Positions 1 through 12,990 of a stretch of DNA of 64,000 nucleotides are shown in pieces. Every line of letters starts with the position of its first letter. Within the stretch, counting starts at the first letter, position 1. The notes beneath the pieces are model-generated. The model ran no database searches. It was given only the letters and a program-made list of their open reading frames with translations, and was not told the DNA's origin. Origin of the DNA: Blasia pusilla (Eukaryota; Marchantiophyta; Marchantiopsida; Blasiales); assembly GCA_050084515.1 (NCBI GenBank), contig CM114273.1:310001-374000 (forward strand), read 5' to 3'. The translations under genes and the position numbers were made by a program.

Positions 1-9
1 TTACAGAAA

Positions 10-273
10 TCATACGACCGCAGGTTGTTTCTGTCGTGTGCAGAAAGCAAAGACCACTCTCGGATAGCTGCCTCTTGCATTGTGGCTGCTGCTTGAAATC
101 TTGCAGTAGCCAAGTGTGAATGTTCTGTCCACGGATAACAATTCAATCCCGTTAGAACAATTTATAAACAGACTACCATCTTTAACTTCAACCCATACCT
201 GACTGCTCATACCAGAGTACCATGGCAACAAAAACATCGAGGACAGGACAGTGCTCTTCACCTCTACAAGGGC
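10..273 (-). CDS. Candidate terminal coding exon of an unrecognised gene (partial)
   Basis: An open frame of about 88 codons runs on the minus strand and ends in TGA at 10-12. It can begin after a splice-acceptor-like CAG at 274-276, and the frame is closed by a TGA just upstream of that. The reading is compositionally protein-like: mixed hydrophobic and polar residues with a segment WVEVKDGSLFINCSNGIELL. It does not resemble the transposon proteins elsewhere in the window. I do not recognise the family. If real, it is the last exon of a gene whose upstream exons lie at higher coordinates in the 0.3-3.6 kb interval. No partner exon could be fixed there, so this is a weak call. Confidence 0.28.
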   Translation of the reverse strand, partial: ALVEVKSTVLSSMFLLPWYSGMSSQVWVEVKDGSLFINCSNGIELLSVDRTFTLGYCKISSSSHNARGSYPRVVFAFCTRQKQPAVV

Positions 274-285
274 CTGAGATGCCTT

Positions 286-3200
286 TCAGCTTCTAACTAG
301 CTTCTTAACCCATAATTCAGTTATGCTATACAATGGCAAAGGTGGACACGTTTGAGAAATCTGGAATTAAACCTTAAACCTCTTCATGATTCAAGGTTCT
401 GATACCAACAGCTCCAAAAATTGGTGAGAGGAGTCCAAGACATAGCTAGTAAAATAACCTGAACTTTCAAACCTCCACAGTAGGATAAAGAGGATATGAA
501 ACAGAACGCCACTGGCATATACACAATACCCACTTGGTGCAGTACTTTGAACCTTCACTTGGAAAAAGGTTACAGGTCGGTGGCCTTCTAGTATTCACCA
601 TTTCACTTGAACTAGAATTCTCCTCCACTTAAGTTTTCCTTAAAACTCGGGTAACCTCAGGTGACTTGGTGCTCTGATCAACGAAGGAAAAGCACTACAG
701 GGTAAAGTCACTACCCTAGTTCCCTACATTCTCGCCGAATTATAGTTAGACTCAGTCAAACTAGGGTACACTGGTTGGCCCTGCAGAGAACAAATACCCT
801 CTCACAGCTCAACTTCCAAACGTTTGTTTCAAAATGGACTACATGCCTGGTAGTAGACATGTGACCCACCTACTCTAACTACCTACCTACCTTCACATTT
901 TGAGTAAACCTTATGCAACAATCTAGTCAGTTATGTGGTTCTCAGGTATACATGATAACATGGTCTGCAGGTAGCTAACTTGACCGTGGTTCAAAAATAC
1001 GATCCAAAACAGCTTGCATCTTACATTTCCTTCCACAACAAAGTATAGAAAAATCTAGCTGACCTGTCTCACTGGTAAATCTGCAAGAAGATCTTGTCAC
1101 TACCATACTACCATGGTCCTACAACACAAGAACAACACTGATTGGAGTCCTACAGAGCACTTTTCATTTTTCATACAACTCTCCTTCACGACTTCTACAG
1201 TAGTCGCTTTTCTTCACTTAATCCAAAGGCCAAGGCTTGGTTCTAGCATATACCACTTCGTCATGCCCCCAACTCATCTTGCTTACTATTCTTTACAGGA
1301 AGTTAATATCAAGTTCTAGTGTGGAGACATACCCAGTATATACTGGCATGCTTGTATCGGTTGAGATGACCTTCGGAAGGCAAGCAAGGTTGCCTCTGCG
1401 GCAACCCTACTGTCAGGCACCTACTCGTCACAAAGCCAAAGTCTTTATCAGTACATATACAGTCAAGAGGTACATATGCACTTTCCGATATCTTCTAAAC
1501 CATGGATAGGTATGCAATTGAGACGAAATATGTCCCTCTCAAGTTCATGTTTCCATGATACAATCTTTGCGTCCAGTGAACCACACTGCCATTCCAGACT
1601 CTGACTTTAAACTACAAGTCATTGTTGCAAACTTTCCAGACAGGAGCAAAACAGAATTCCAAGAAGAAAAATCACTCAGAGAAGCTAGGAAATCTGCAGT
1701 TTGGCCCACTGAACAAGTTTTGAAACTTGGACCTGGTCGAAAAAGCAAGGCAGCCAGTTTCAGATCGTGTCTGGACACAGCTATAAATTTAATTGAATTG
1801 GATAAAAATGCCTAAAAGCCCTCCTCAACACCAACGATCTTTGAAAGCTACCACTTGATGGGGTCTCTGTCTTGGATTTCACTGCCACCTTGTGCTCCCC
1901 TGCAATTACTAGTAAACATCCCTAGCCAAATTGCGGTCATTCACTCCTTTGCGGTAAGCTTTCTCCTTCTATCGCGTAAAACTGCTCAAAACAAGTCTCA
2001 TCCAGTTGCTCCGATCCAATTCTGACATAACCAAAAGAACTCTAGAGGGGCCCTTAGCGCCTGAGTCCTGTTCGGAACAAATGCAGACTGGAGGAAGACC
2101 TGGAAATGAGCTCTCGTAGGTACACAGGGTAGAGGGAGGCCACTGAGGGGAGATAGTGAGAATCGTGGTCTCCGTCTATGTCTGAAAAGTGGGATACCAA
2201 GGGTTACTTTACGTGCTCAATTCTCTTGGCCCACCTACATTGAATATGTCCAGTTGAAGCAACGAAAAACTATCAGCACGGTAATACTTTTGAGCCTTGC
2301 CACGCATATAGTGTAGCACCGTTGATAATGTTGAGCTTTCATTGCCAACGGAGGATATTAGTCTTCCACATATCACATTCGGCAGAGATTTTGCGATAGT
2401 GATTGGTCAAGCTCACTATACCTGCAACCCTGAGCATGCTTGTTCTACGGCTTGCATAGTCGCCATCAATCGCTCCATATCGCTGCCCACTGCCCCCTGC
2501 TGCACCAGCTGTTGCCAAGCCGGTTGTTCCATCCCCATGTCTTAGAGAATCCCGCTGGGTACGTGACTTTGCGATCACGACGTATGAGCATCCGACACAA
2601 GAGTCGATGCGTCGGAAAGGCAGCCCTGCCTCATGCTCGTCAGTCTACAAACCAAGCATTCATCGAACTCGCAGAGCCTACCCGCGAGAACGCGACGATC
2701 TCAATTCTGCTGGTATCCACTCTCTCGCATCCACAACAAGTACGTCCTTCCTCCTGCCACAGCTCATTCGCTCCACTTCTTGCTCGGAATTAACTGCAGC
2801 GACTGGCACGACAATCAATGCTGCGCATTCTGACCTGCTGAAGTCCAGCTGAACTACGGCTCCGTGAAACCTCGTCTAGCAGCACATCAAGCAGGCATCC
2901 GGCTCGAATTTCCTCATCAACCATCCATACCTCTTACGGACGAATTCTTCGCGCGCTGTCATGTAGCTGAGCTCGCGTCCCAAACGCAAAGAACGCGTCC
3001 TCCATCTCCTCCCACTCACGTCTCCGCCATCCGCCGGTGTGATCCGCATGAGAAAAAAATTCACCCATTCACCGGATGCCTCCAAGACGATTCCCTGCAC
3101 ATTGTTTCTCGCCTCTCCAAGCACACAACCGGACAACACGCTTCCTCCCAACGCCCCAAATCCTCCATCCGTGGCTCGATCGCTCCTTCCATGCGCTAGA

Positions 3201-3288
3201 TTGTTACGGCACCCTAAACGCACGCAACACCGCACAGGAACGTCCTGCCCTTCTCGCCTCTCTACGTACGCGAGCGCGAGAGATACAC

Positions 3289-3322
<34 letters not shown>

Positions 3323-3600
3323 GGAGGAGAGAGAAAGAGACATGGAGGAAACATCCAAAAAGGACCGCTATTTTGGGGCTAACTCGGAGCCCGGGCCCAC
3401 CTCTCCGCTGTGGCGCATTCCTTCACTACCAGCCCGCCCAACCCTGCCCTGCCCGCTGGCGCGTTCCTTCACTGCTGCCCCATCTTGCCTTTCCGCGATT
3501 TTCTTCGCTGCTGCCCCGCCCTGCCCTGCCCTGCCCTGAACGGCGTTGTGCCGGGGCTGAGTCGCTCAGTGCGGACAGAGTACCCTCGTGCAACGAGTAT
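286..3600. other. Mixed-composition region, no assignable gene
   Basis: This stretch is less AT-rich than the intergenic DNA to its right and becomes clearly GC-rich from about 2500 to 3560, like a promoter or first-exon region. Short open frames occur on both strands, for example 86 codons on + at 1555-1815 and 160 codons on - at 2876-3358. They overlap one another, lack recognisable motifs, and the longer ones run through the simple repeats. It could hold the upstream exons and promoter of the minus-strand gene ending at position 10, but no splice chain could be supported. Confidence 0.3.
3288..3322. repeat. Microsatellite (AG)n followed by (GACA)n
   Basis: A run of AG dinucleotides passes directly into about five GACA tetranucleotides. 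It sits in GC-rich DNA, and short CCTGC/CCCTG pentamer runs follow at about 3519-3537. The repeats create artificial open frames on both strands. Confidence 0.9.
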
Positions 3601-3639
3601 GCGGCCAGTGAGTGAAGGTAAATGGTATTTTCGTATTTA

Positions 3640-4456
3640 AGTTCTCATAATATATGAGAAAACAAAACTCTTGTAAGGGGTTTAAGAGAAAAAACTCATA
3701 TAAAGGTTCAAAAGAACAACTTTTAGGACGGAGGAGTTTAGGGTTCACTAACAAGGGAGTAATACGGTGCCCAAGAACCCGAATGGAAGGCTAGTAATAG
3801 GCTATTATGTATTGTATTATGACGAAGAACTAATTCTAGCACGGATGCTGATATTGGATCCTTAAAAAATCATATTTTACCGCCCAGAAGCAAGCTCTGC
3901 ACTTAGAATCGACTTCTTGTATGGGCCGTAATGAAAACAAATGGGTAGCATGTAATTGAGAAGAATTACAATACGTGGGAGGAATGACAGGTAGTAAGAA
4001 TGAATGGCATTGATTTACAAATGATTATTTGTGCAATAGCTTGAGAAGAGTTGATGAAGTTGGGAAAGGTTGAACATAAGTTGCAAATATGAGGAACGAT
4101 TTATACTCTAGCAAGATTGTAATCAGAAAAGTAGAAGTAGAATAGGCTAATATGATATGAAAGTGAAGAAATGAGGGAAGAATGCAAGTGAAGTTGCAAT
4201 ATTTATAGATGAAGTAGCTAAAGTGAGCATGGTGTAGTGAAATAAAGTGCTAATTCTTGAGTTTAGAATAGAAATGAGTGCATGATTGGTAAGCTTCCGT
4301 CGATATTGGAATAACTTATGCGAGAAGTCATGCTACGTACGAATGGGATAAAATAGAGTGTGGCGTAGATTGATCACTTGGGTGAAATGTTAAGTTGTTA
4401 AAGGAAGAAAAGTCAAATGTGACTAATGGGAAACTTACATATTCGAGGAAATTTGT
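3640..4456. other. AT-rich intergenic stretch
   Basis: Low-complexity, purine-rich + strand sequence with no open frame of interest. I see no repeat boundaries or RNA gene here. Confidence 0.5.
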
Positions 4457-6082
4457 TTAATATTCCCAAGCATCCTTCAACTTGTCAAAGAAGTACTTAA
4501 TTGTTTCTTTATGAGTGTCAATTTCTTCATATAGGGAAGATGCAAGGTCTTCCTGCAATCCAATTTTTTTTGGAGTTTCCCAACTTGAGACTCAAGTTCA
4601 TAAATCTTGATTGTGATCTCCTCATGAATATGGACTGGAACGTTGTCATGTTGACTGAATAGTGAACGTCCTATAGAAGACGAAGTATAGTATGGACGTC
4701 TAGAGGGCCTTCTTGATCGGACCTGTATACATTAAAAGAAGCAACAAAAAAAGGTTAGATGTAGAGAGAGAACGTAGTATGATTGCGAGCATTGGTACTC
4801 CATAAGTGTTGGACAAAGGCATGTATTGAGTTGCAATGTAAAGAAATTAAAGAAACATGTGGTGGGCAATGAGTAATGGGTAGCATATAAAGTGCAAGAT
4901 TGACTGAAAATATGAATAGTATATTAGTGACGGAAAGAGTGAGGTTGAAGCCATGCTGAAACATTCTGTTATTGAAGTAAAAAATGGCGTTGATGCTATA
5001 TACAATGAGAAAGACATAAAAAATTAGATGACATTGATAAGTTTATGATTTGAAACATTAGTGAAAGTTGAACAGCAATAAATTGAGTAGTATATATTGA
5101 AAGCAGATAATCGTAGAAAAAAAAATTGATAGGAAAAAGTGAGATGTTTCAAAATTTGTAGTAAATTGTAACAAAATAGAAGAATCAAAATCTACAAAAT
5201 TTAAAGATAGTTTGGTTGGAGCGTGGTGAGGTAAGCAACACGTCAATATATCTCTGCATAGGAAATCCCTTAAGGTTATTAATGTATGTGCAATAAAGAA
5301 TATACAAGAATGTACTATATGTAAAGGAGAAGACACTGATTACAAGAAGTATAGAAGAAGTAGAGTAAAAGGCTAAGGAAGTAGTGAAATTAAACACAAT
5401 TCCTCCTCATGCAAGAGAGAACAACCTGTTTGCTTGAGTAAGGGTCAATGTAGTCACTATGTAGGCAAATTTCTTGAATGTGAGAGCCTCTTTCTGTAGA
5501 TCTGCAAAATAATAATACAGATTATCAATAGAGGGTTAATGGCTTTAATTAAAATATGTGAGGAGATTGATAGAAAAAACAGAGGAAATAGGAGTAATGA
5601 AGAATAGCATACTTGAGGTAGGAGAATCCTTGTTGATAAGCCTAAACTTGTTGTTCCAATCCTGGCCTTGCATTTTAATGGTCTGAATCTGCCTACTTGT
5701 CACTCCACCTTCCTAGAAAGCCAAAACAAGGCCAAGATTATCACAGAACCTCATCTGGTTCTTGGTTGGCTGGACGGAACGTGGTGTTTGTACCTTTGGG
5801 ATGCTCTTGATATCCTTGAGAATCATAGAGGCACAATCCATGTAGGTTGTAGAAACCTCTTATAGTTAGAAATAGCAAGTGAGTAATATAAAAGTGAGAG
5901 TAAAGAGTGCATATTATTTGTTACCGGCGACGGAGGTGGAATGAAAGTGTCAAGATGTGACGCATAAAAGGTTGGTGTCATTGTCTTCAACCGGCAAGTC
6001 ATTTGGTCCAACTTGCTACATTTGTTGAACATAAGATAAATGTTGGCATGTAGTGCTCTTTCTACCATTGGACCTTGAGCTC
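4457..6082 (-). pseudogene. Decayed downstream exons of a multi-exon gene (C-terminal part, unknown family)
   Basis: Several open segments on the minus strand join through GT-AG borders in compatible phase. They are about 6082-5925 (donor GTAACA), 5856-5613 (after acceptor AAGAG, donor GTATGC), 5501-5426 (after TTTTGCAG, donor GTTGTT) and 4722-4457 (after ATACAG, ending TAA). The second segment carries one in-frame TAG. The last has a frameshift about two thirds in: before it the frame reads a charged helical stretch (KIYELESQVGKLQKKL), and after it another (EEIDTHKETIKYFFDKL), so the original C-terminus was probably a coiled coil. I do not recognise a family. It lies directly downstream of the PIF1-like helicase relic on the same strand, so both may be one former gene. 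Exon borders are inferred by eye. Confidence 0.42.
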
Positions 6083-6316
6083 CTATGATTGGAAGCCATT
6101 ATGCAATGTGAAATATTTAGTAGTGCAAATTGCAAATCCATTAATATACTTGCTCTATGTAGGTTACAAAGTGAGAGTATGGAGTTTATGAGCATACTTG
6201 TTAGTAAAGGAGTAAGGAACGAGGGATAAACCGGATTATTAGACATGCTGACCAAATGTTATGAAATCAAAAGGTTGCAAAGTACCTAAAATTCAAAGTT
6301 GGCTTCTATTATGTAC

Positions 6317-7440
6317 TCACAAAAGCATAACATATAGTAAACCTGGTGCAAAAGCAGACTTGATGACCAAGAGACATCTACCTAGTATCATTGAACCTTG
6401 ACTCTTGTGAGAAGTAATAGCATAACCAAGTGATGATGGACAAGTTTTTTTGTAATAATTGGGGCTAGATGCATACGGCAATATAGCATAATTTGACCTT
6501 GTGACATTTACAAGCTCACCAGAAGAACGAATTCTAACACATGTACATGAAACTTCACCATCTACATATTGCAGATATTGCACAATAGCAGATGCTCCAT
6601 TAATACCATGTAACTTCAAGTTTATGTTAGATGTTAGCATTACCTTGCAGCCTATAGCAAGGAAAGGTATGTGATGGATGTTTGTGTCTTCCAACCAATT
6701 AAAGAAGTCAAGAGATGGAGGTGCAACTGATAGTATTGGGATATTTATTATATAAGCATTTCCAAATGCTATTCTAAGAGTTATACTATTGAATAATTGA
6801 GCATCAGATCAGTGTGAAAAAATTATGGTTATGTCATTTGTAATGAAATCAACTGTTGTGTCATTTGTTTCAAAACAATCATGAAGATAATTGTGAATGT
6901 AAGTTGTTGAGGGTAACGTGGTTCTTATGGAAGTAAGGAACATAAGGTAGGTCAGATCTTCTGAAAGCCTCATAGGGGTTCTTAATTCATATGTGGTTGC
7001 ATCTTCTAAGAATATACAATAGGATAAGTGGCAAATTTTATGGAATTTGTGAGAACATACAAGTGGGAGTTGACACATGTCTCCAACCAGAATTACAAGT
7101 TTGGAATGGCATGCTTTTGGATTCAACCATTCTTATGGAAATAATTTTGAGAGTGCGTGGTGTTAACGTAGAGCATTCATCTACGACAATAACAATGGCA
7201 GCTTGAAGTTTACAAAAGTTGTCAGATGTTATTTGTAGTTGAGCAATATCTCCACGAAGTAGAATAGAAAATGCAGAATGGACAGTTGTAGCAATTGGAT
7301 GAAGACCAATTGCAACTATACCAGTAGTGGCACTAGTAAAGTGGACATGCCAAGAGATTCCCAATACCGCCACATAACAGTGATGAAATAACTTTTCCCA
7401 CTACATGGTGCTCCTTCAAGACGAACTGATCCACTATTTA
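6317..7440 (-). pseudogene. PIF1-family DNA helicase relic
   Basis: Minus-strand fragments in more than one frame show the PIF1 helicase motifs in order: a Walker A box (GAPCSGKS) near 7400, a Walker B-like VVDECS near 7180, a GDxxQLP motif (GDMCQLPL) near 7080, and the C-terminal block with SHKSQGS followed by FAPGLLYVML near 6330-6410. Family members unwind DNA 5' to 3' and occur as cellular PIF1, in Helitron RepHel proteins and in large DNA viruses. Frameshifts and stops (one after the Walker A exon, one near 6810) make it inactive. No Rep (HUH) domain was seen upstream, so a Helitron origin is not shown. A consensus-like GTGAGT donor follows the last block. Confidence 0.72.
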
Positions 7441-7478
7441 GACATGTAAAGTTAAGTATAATTAAAGTTATTATGGGT

Positions 7479-7733
7479 TTATTGTAGATAGGTCAGGTTT
7501 ATCAATTTGCATATCTGTACGTGGGGGTGAAGAATAAGGGCGTGATTGTGGGGTGGGGTGTGAAGCATATTGTTAAGATTAACATCAAAGTAAGAAGTAA
7601 GTATGTCAATCACTTTAGCTTCAATTTCAGCGATATGAACTTGGCTCCACAGGTTTTGTGTAGCATGTATGGTAATTAGTGAGTGGACGTCATCCAAAGT
7701 AGTGACAATTTGATGGTGTAGGCATTCGTGCAA
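7479..7733 (-). pseudogene. Possible upstream exon of the PIF1-like relic
   Basis: An 84-codon open frame lies on the same strand just upstream of the Walker A segment. It contains HHQIVTTLDDVHSLITIH and an amphipathic stretch, and has no recognised motif. Its only support is position, strand and length within AT-rich DNA. It may be chance. Confidence 0.2.
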
Positions 7734-7740
7734 GTAAGTC

Positions 7741-10700
7741 CATTTAGTAGATAGAGAAGAGATGAATAAAGTTTAGGGTCATCTTTAGTTTCCTTGTCAT
7801 CTTTAAAAGAAATTTTTAGTAATAAAATTGATTTATTTTCTACTACCACGCATTACATCATTTCCCTTCCAAATGTGCCACTTGTTTTTTCACATTGGCA
7901 CATTTGGGTTAAGATTTGTTTAAGCTAGTTAGCTTCTTTGTGCATCATCTTTTCATGAAGAAATACTTCATCTCCATCATTCAATAAATAAATAAAACTT
8001 ATAATTAGTTTTCCTTTTGATGCATGGAAAATGCCTTCAGAAGGAATGAAATATTTATGCCCGAATGACTTTTCTTATTTTATCCAAAACATATTATTTT
8101 GGAACTTGCTTACACAAATATAATTTTAGTGGAAACTTTCTTTAATGGTTTGTAAATGAAATGTTGACTTTTAAAATGTCTTTTGGTGGATATTTTTGCC
8201 ATGCCCAACAAATGGACAATTATGATGTGAAGCTATTGGAAAAAGCTAAATTTGTAGAGCTTAATATGCAAACAGATGATGTAAAATTAGTAAAAAATAT
8301 ATTTCTTGGTGGATATTAATGATAGTGAAAACCATAATATTGCTTCCAAAAAATCATATCTTTCACCAATTTTATTTGGGGAAAAATAAATTATTCTTTC
8401 CTCTTCCAACACTTGTCTCTAAATCAGGAAAAGAAAATCACTACAGTCATTTTGAAAATATATTTTGTTGCTATTTTTTTCTATTGTTCTCACTCATTTT
8501 TTATCATTTTTTAAAATAAATCTTATCCTACCATTCTCCCACATCTTCTTCATTACGAGGAATGATTTTTTTTATAAGTTTAATCATAAAAAACTTTTTC
8601 CCCTAATATCTGTAGCTTTTTTCTAGGGAAAATATTGAAAGAAGTTCAAATAACTTAATAGGCTTTGTGCATAGTATTTATATAGAGCTTCCCAAAAGGA
8701 GCTAACATAAAGGATAGTACCTATATACATGTTACAAGATGCAATTTTTAAAATATTTATGATATGGGTCTCTTCCAAAAATGTTTTTTTTATGATCTCG
8801 TCACCCAATTTTGTCCATATATTTTTATATCATATTACAATTTTAATTGTATAATATTTGGGCATCGCACGACATCTGCATCCTACTACTAATTTTTAGT
8901 AGGGTATTTTCTTAAATTTGCAAAATGCATTTACAATTAGGAAATATATATGTTATACAAAACTTAAGAAATTTGTCACATGTTTGAATACATAGCATTA
9001 GGAAATCAAATTGAATATTGAATAAGGAAGAGCTCCATACACGAGAACAAATTTTGTTTTATCCTCATTAGATTAAATATAATTTTTAACAATAGAGGGA
9101 AAGAGAGAATAGGAATAAATTCCAAGGTGGGAGGGTTCATATGGGGACAAAAGTATTAAATTCCAATGGAAAGAGGCATGAGAGATTTTGAAAAAATATT
9201 CATTCAGATAAGGAAATGGGATGAGGAGGGATTGATAAATCGACCTTCCTCCAATCTTCACTATTCCTACTAAATAAAAGGATGGTATATGAAGGAGGGA
9301 CATATATACATAAGGACATAAACGATGAAGACAAATAGACAATATTTGGAGGGTCATAAAGAGTCCTTCTAGCTCAATACGTTGTTAATGTATAAAATCA
9401 CCAATGATTGTAAAATCACTCTAACATAAAATTTACACACAGAGATGACAAAATTAGAACCTTCTTTTTCAGTTTGTTTCTTTATTCATCCTTCCAACCA
9501 TTATCTCATAATTTCATAAATGAAAATTGAATCGATTAATATTCCCCTTCTAAATAATTGATATATAAATACCTTGATACAAAATAATTCCCCACTTACA
9601 ACCCACACTCCATCCCAATCCCCAATCTCCTCGTATATAAATAATATAAGTGCTAATTTTATATTTAATGATGTACACACTGACCCATAATAGTATAGAT
9701 GTGTCTTTCAAGAAAATAGACAATAGTATTTAGTCTACCACACAAAAATGCTATAATAAAACACTTTTATCCAACAAATGGATCACGCAAGAAAATTATT
9801 GTGTTTAATTTTTATATACATGTCTTGTAACTTGGCACCTTCCTCCAATTTTCATATTTTTTAAAGAAAAAATATCTTCAGATCAAAAGGATTGGTCAAA
9901 CCAATTTATCGTACGTCACATCCACATTATCTAGACAAGCATGGGAGGCGTTAATTATGACCAACAATGGATTCAGTTGGAAAAAAATACAATAAGTTAT
10001 TATGGAGTTTAGAAAAAATATAACATCACGTTTTGTGTTAGACATTCATAATATCATGGGTATTAATGGATTTTTTTACTTTTGTAAGTTTTAAATAAGT
10101 AGTTTCCTCTCACATTTATCTTCCATATAATGTACTCGCATTAGAGTAGTTTCAAGACATAACATACAAGAAATTGTTGAGTATGTGCGCAACATTATAG
10201 TCATGATTCTTCAATCACTACTATTAAGTAGTAACGACATATCCTTGTAGTTCCATATTTTCCCTTTAATTTGAAATATTGTTAATGTTCTTATGGTTTT
10301 TATTAAAGAGATAATCTAATCACTCTGATGTCTTAGTGTGCTCCATTTTCAGATCTTCATTCTCATATCTTGAACTATCATCATTAATTCCAAAATATTC
10401 TTTTCTATTTTCTTCTTCCATATATCGCTTCGTATACATGTAAATTGGTAAAGAACTCACTTCAATTGAATGTCAAGCATTCATTATGCCAAGAGGTTTT
10501 CTAACTTCATGATACACGTTTTATTCTCAACCTTCTAATATATTTTTCTCAATTAAGAGAGGATCAAGGCAACGACGCACATTGCTTAAAGATTTGAAAA
10601 AGTTGAAAGATTGCTATGTGGATCTAAAATTGGAGCTTGAATGAAAGGGTACTAGGATTTATTATTACCAATTGGCTACTCTAGGTATGGTTTGAGCATC

Positions 10701-12500
10701 ATATTTTATAGAAATATCAAGTCCATATGATGGTAGGTTTGAGAAAAGTCAACATATCAATTAAGAACCCATAGTAGATACTAATTGCAAATTACAACCA
10801 ATAATATAAGTAGATCCTTAATTACATTGAATATTTTGCGATTTTTTCTTGCACTTGATAAAGTTAATAACAAAATCAAGATTTGAGGTTATATCCAAAG
10901 CAAGACCATTAAAATCTCATTAATTATGACGGTAACAAATTGGTCACGTTTTCACTTCTCTTCACTAATATGATCAATAGTCCATAAATTTTTAACTATA
11001 AGAGAGCCTTGGAGGTCATGAATGCAAGACATAAGTTAGATACAAACAAATCCAATGTTGAATTATAATTTATATCACTCTAAAGGACATGTACAAAGTG
11101 CTAATTATTTTATCCCTCGTATACATTTTCTAGAAGTTGGTCAAAGATTAATACCTTAGAAGTTGCTCTTCAATATTGGTTTGAAGTGTTCGTATTGATT
11201 AGGTCAAACGAGACCATCCTCTCAATATGATATAAATTCATCGCCTAGATAAACCATCATCTGAATCTAATATAAAAAAATTCTCTTATATAAAAGAGTA
11301 TGTCTCTTATTTGATAGCTAATAATCATATTATGATTCTTTACATAAAGCATAAGAGTTTCAAGGAGAAGAGTGGATTCGAATTCACCTGATCAACACTC
11401 TGAGCATATAAGCTCCACGCTATTGAATACTACTAAGGGAGGGAAAAGTCATTCATCACTAGAGAGTAGTCTTCTAACAACTCACAAAGTACTAAGTTTT
11501 AACCATATGATATCATCGTCTTAACCTGCTCATTTATACCACTTACAGATGAAGCACGTGCAATAATTATAGCTTTCATAAAGAAGGGTTCATTGTTTGA
11601 TATAATGAGCGCAACTTGATCACTAAAAATAAAGATTAAATCTTTGAAATTTTCAATTCAAGATCTTCAATGTTATGTACAATTGAAAGATGAATGGAAG
11701 AAAGGCCACTTAAAATCAAATAAATATGACAGATATGAGAGGGACATGGCACATAAGTCTTATCTTAAATAAAAAAGTCTATTTATGACATAAATAAAGG
11801 AATTATTATGATTGAACTTAGTAAGCAAGGAAATATGCATAAGGAAATTGGATCGTTATTATAGATGTTTCATTCTATTGGAGATTGTCTATAAATTTAG
11901 GTTTATCAAACACATTTCTAGGATGGAGCATGGAAGAATTTTAGTCATATAAACGCCTTATTCTTGCATAATTTATACATTTAGACCCAATAATACATCT
12001 CATGTTTTTTGGATTCCAACATTTATGTGTCAAGTTTGATTTTTCGTAGAATCAACACAATTATACTTCTTGAAATGTAGAGGAGGATTCATTCCCACGT
12101 GCATCTTAAAGTTAGTTATTGTCCATAAAATATATTTATACAATATATCATATACCTTAATCAAACTATAATCTTGATTACTTTTACTCTTGAAAATGTG
12201 TGTTCTATGTATCTCATCGAGGCATCAAGTTCAAAATTTCCCTCTAATTTAAGTAGGTTGCTCAAGAAAAGATTGTTTTATATCAATTGAACCATGTCAT
12301 GTGGATTAGCCCTTATTTCTTTATTTTTTGGCCTTTCATTATTTTAGGTTATCTCTTAACTTACTATTGTAATAGGAGGTCAAATAATCTATTAAGTTCC
12401 ACTAAAAAGACACAATTTTCTTACCTTAGGAACAAATGATATCTGATTTGTTTGTGTCAACTACTCTCATGGTGAAATCCATAATCATGACCGTTGGATC
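7741..12500. other. AT-rich intergenic DNA without recognisable genes
   Basis: Nearly 5 kb with only short, low-complexity open frames on either strand. Small inverted repeats are present (for example around 8884-8906) but none defines an element. I see no coding motif, RNA gene or LTR in it. Confidence 0.55.
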
Positions 12501-12504
12501 CTCA

Positions 12505-12990
12505 ACATCCACTTCTTTAAGTACCATTAATATGATCGACCCACTTATATGAGGAGAAACCTAAAGTAATGGTTATGACTTAAACGTGGAAGGAGTCATA
12601 ATAATATGATGTAGGTGGTTTATGGAATAGCATTAATAGGATTATCTTACCATATTTTGCATTAAGGTGCAGGGCACCCCGATACATCGCGGGGGTCAGG
12701 AACGCAACCCATGGTATGCCAAGACGACATGAGGGTTGGAGGGCGCATTTCAAGGGTTCTTTTTAAGAATATAGATGAAGAAAATTAGATTAAAGAACCC
12801 TAGTTTCACGAGTAGCGAAATAGTCGAGAGTCGTAACGGTACCGCATTCTCGTATGTCGCGTTATCTCTATGTTCAGTATCCATCAAAGCTCTTCTGTGA
12901 GCGCACGGACAGACTATGCCACTTTTTATCTGCAAGATTTGTAAAATATTTATGTGATTTTGTCACCATTTTTTTTTCTCACAAGGACAC
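12505..12990 (+). repeat. Diverged direct duplication, copy 1
   Basis: This segment is colinear with 13915-14340. Shared landmarks in order include a gaggagaa... block, a run around the phrase tatgtgg/taggtgg, 'gcat(t/c)aaggtgc', 'gaagaaaat', 'cattctcgtatgtc', 'gttatctctatgtt' and 'ccatcaaa'. Copy 1 has an extra GC-rich insertion (about 12668-12760, with 'gggcaccccgatacatcgcg'). The pair could be old LTRs of a small element or a tandem segmental duplication. No PBS or target-site duplication was identifiable. Confidence 0.6.

Noticed and set aside
1333-1346. 14-bp palindrome CCAGTATATACTGG
   Set aside because: Length is within what is expected by chance in 64 kb of AT-rich DNA.
2876-3615. 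Overlapping ORFs of 160-179 codons on both strands
   Set aside because: They run through AG/GACA and CCTGC simple repeats; low-complexity translations with no motif.
6317-7440. Calling the PIF1 relic an autonomous Helitron
   Set aside because: No Rep/HUH domain and no TC...CTAG boundaries enclosing it were found.
11365-11435. tRNA-like stretch on the minus strand with a GTGAATTCGAATCCAC T-arm-like segment
   Set aside because: No matching acceptor stem or D-arm at the right distance and no anticodon arm; it does not fold as a tRNA.
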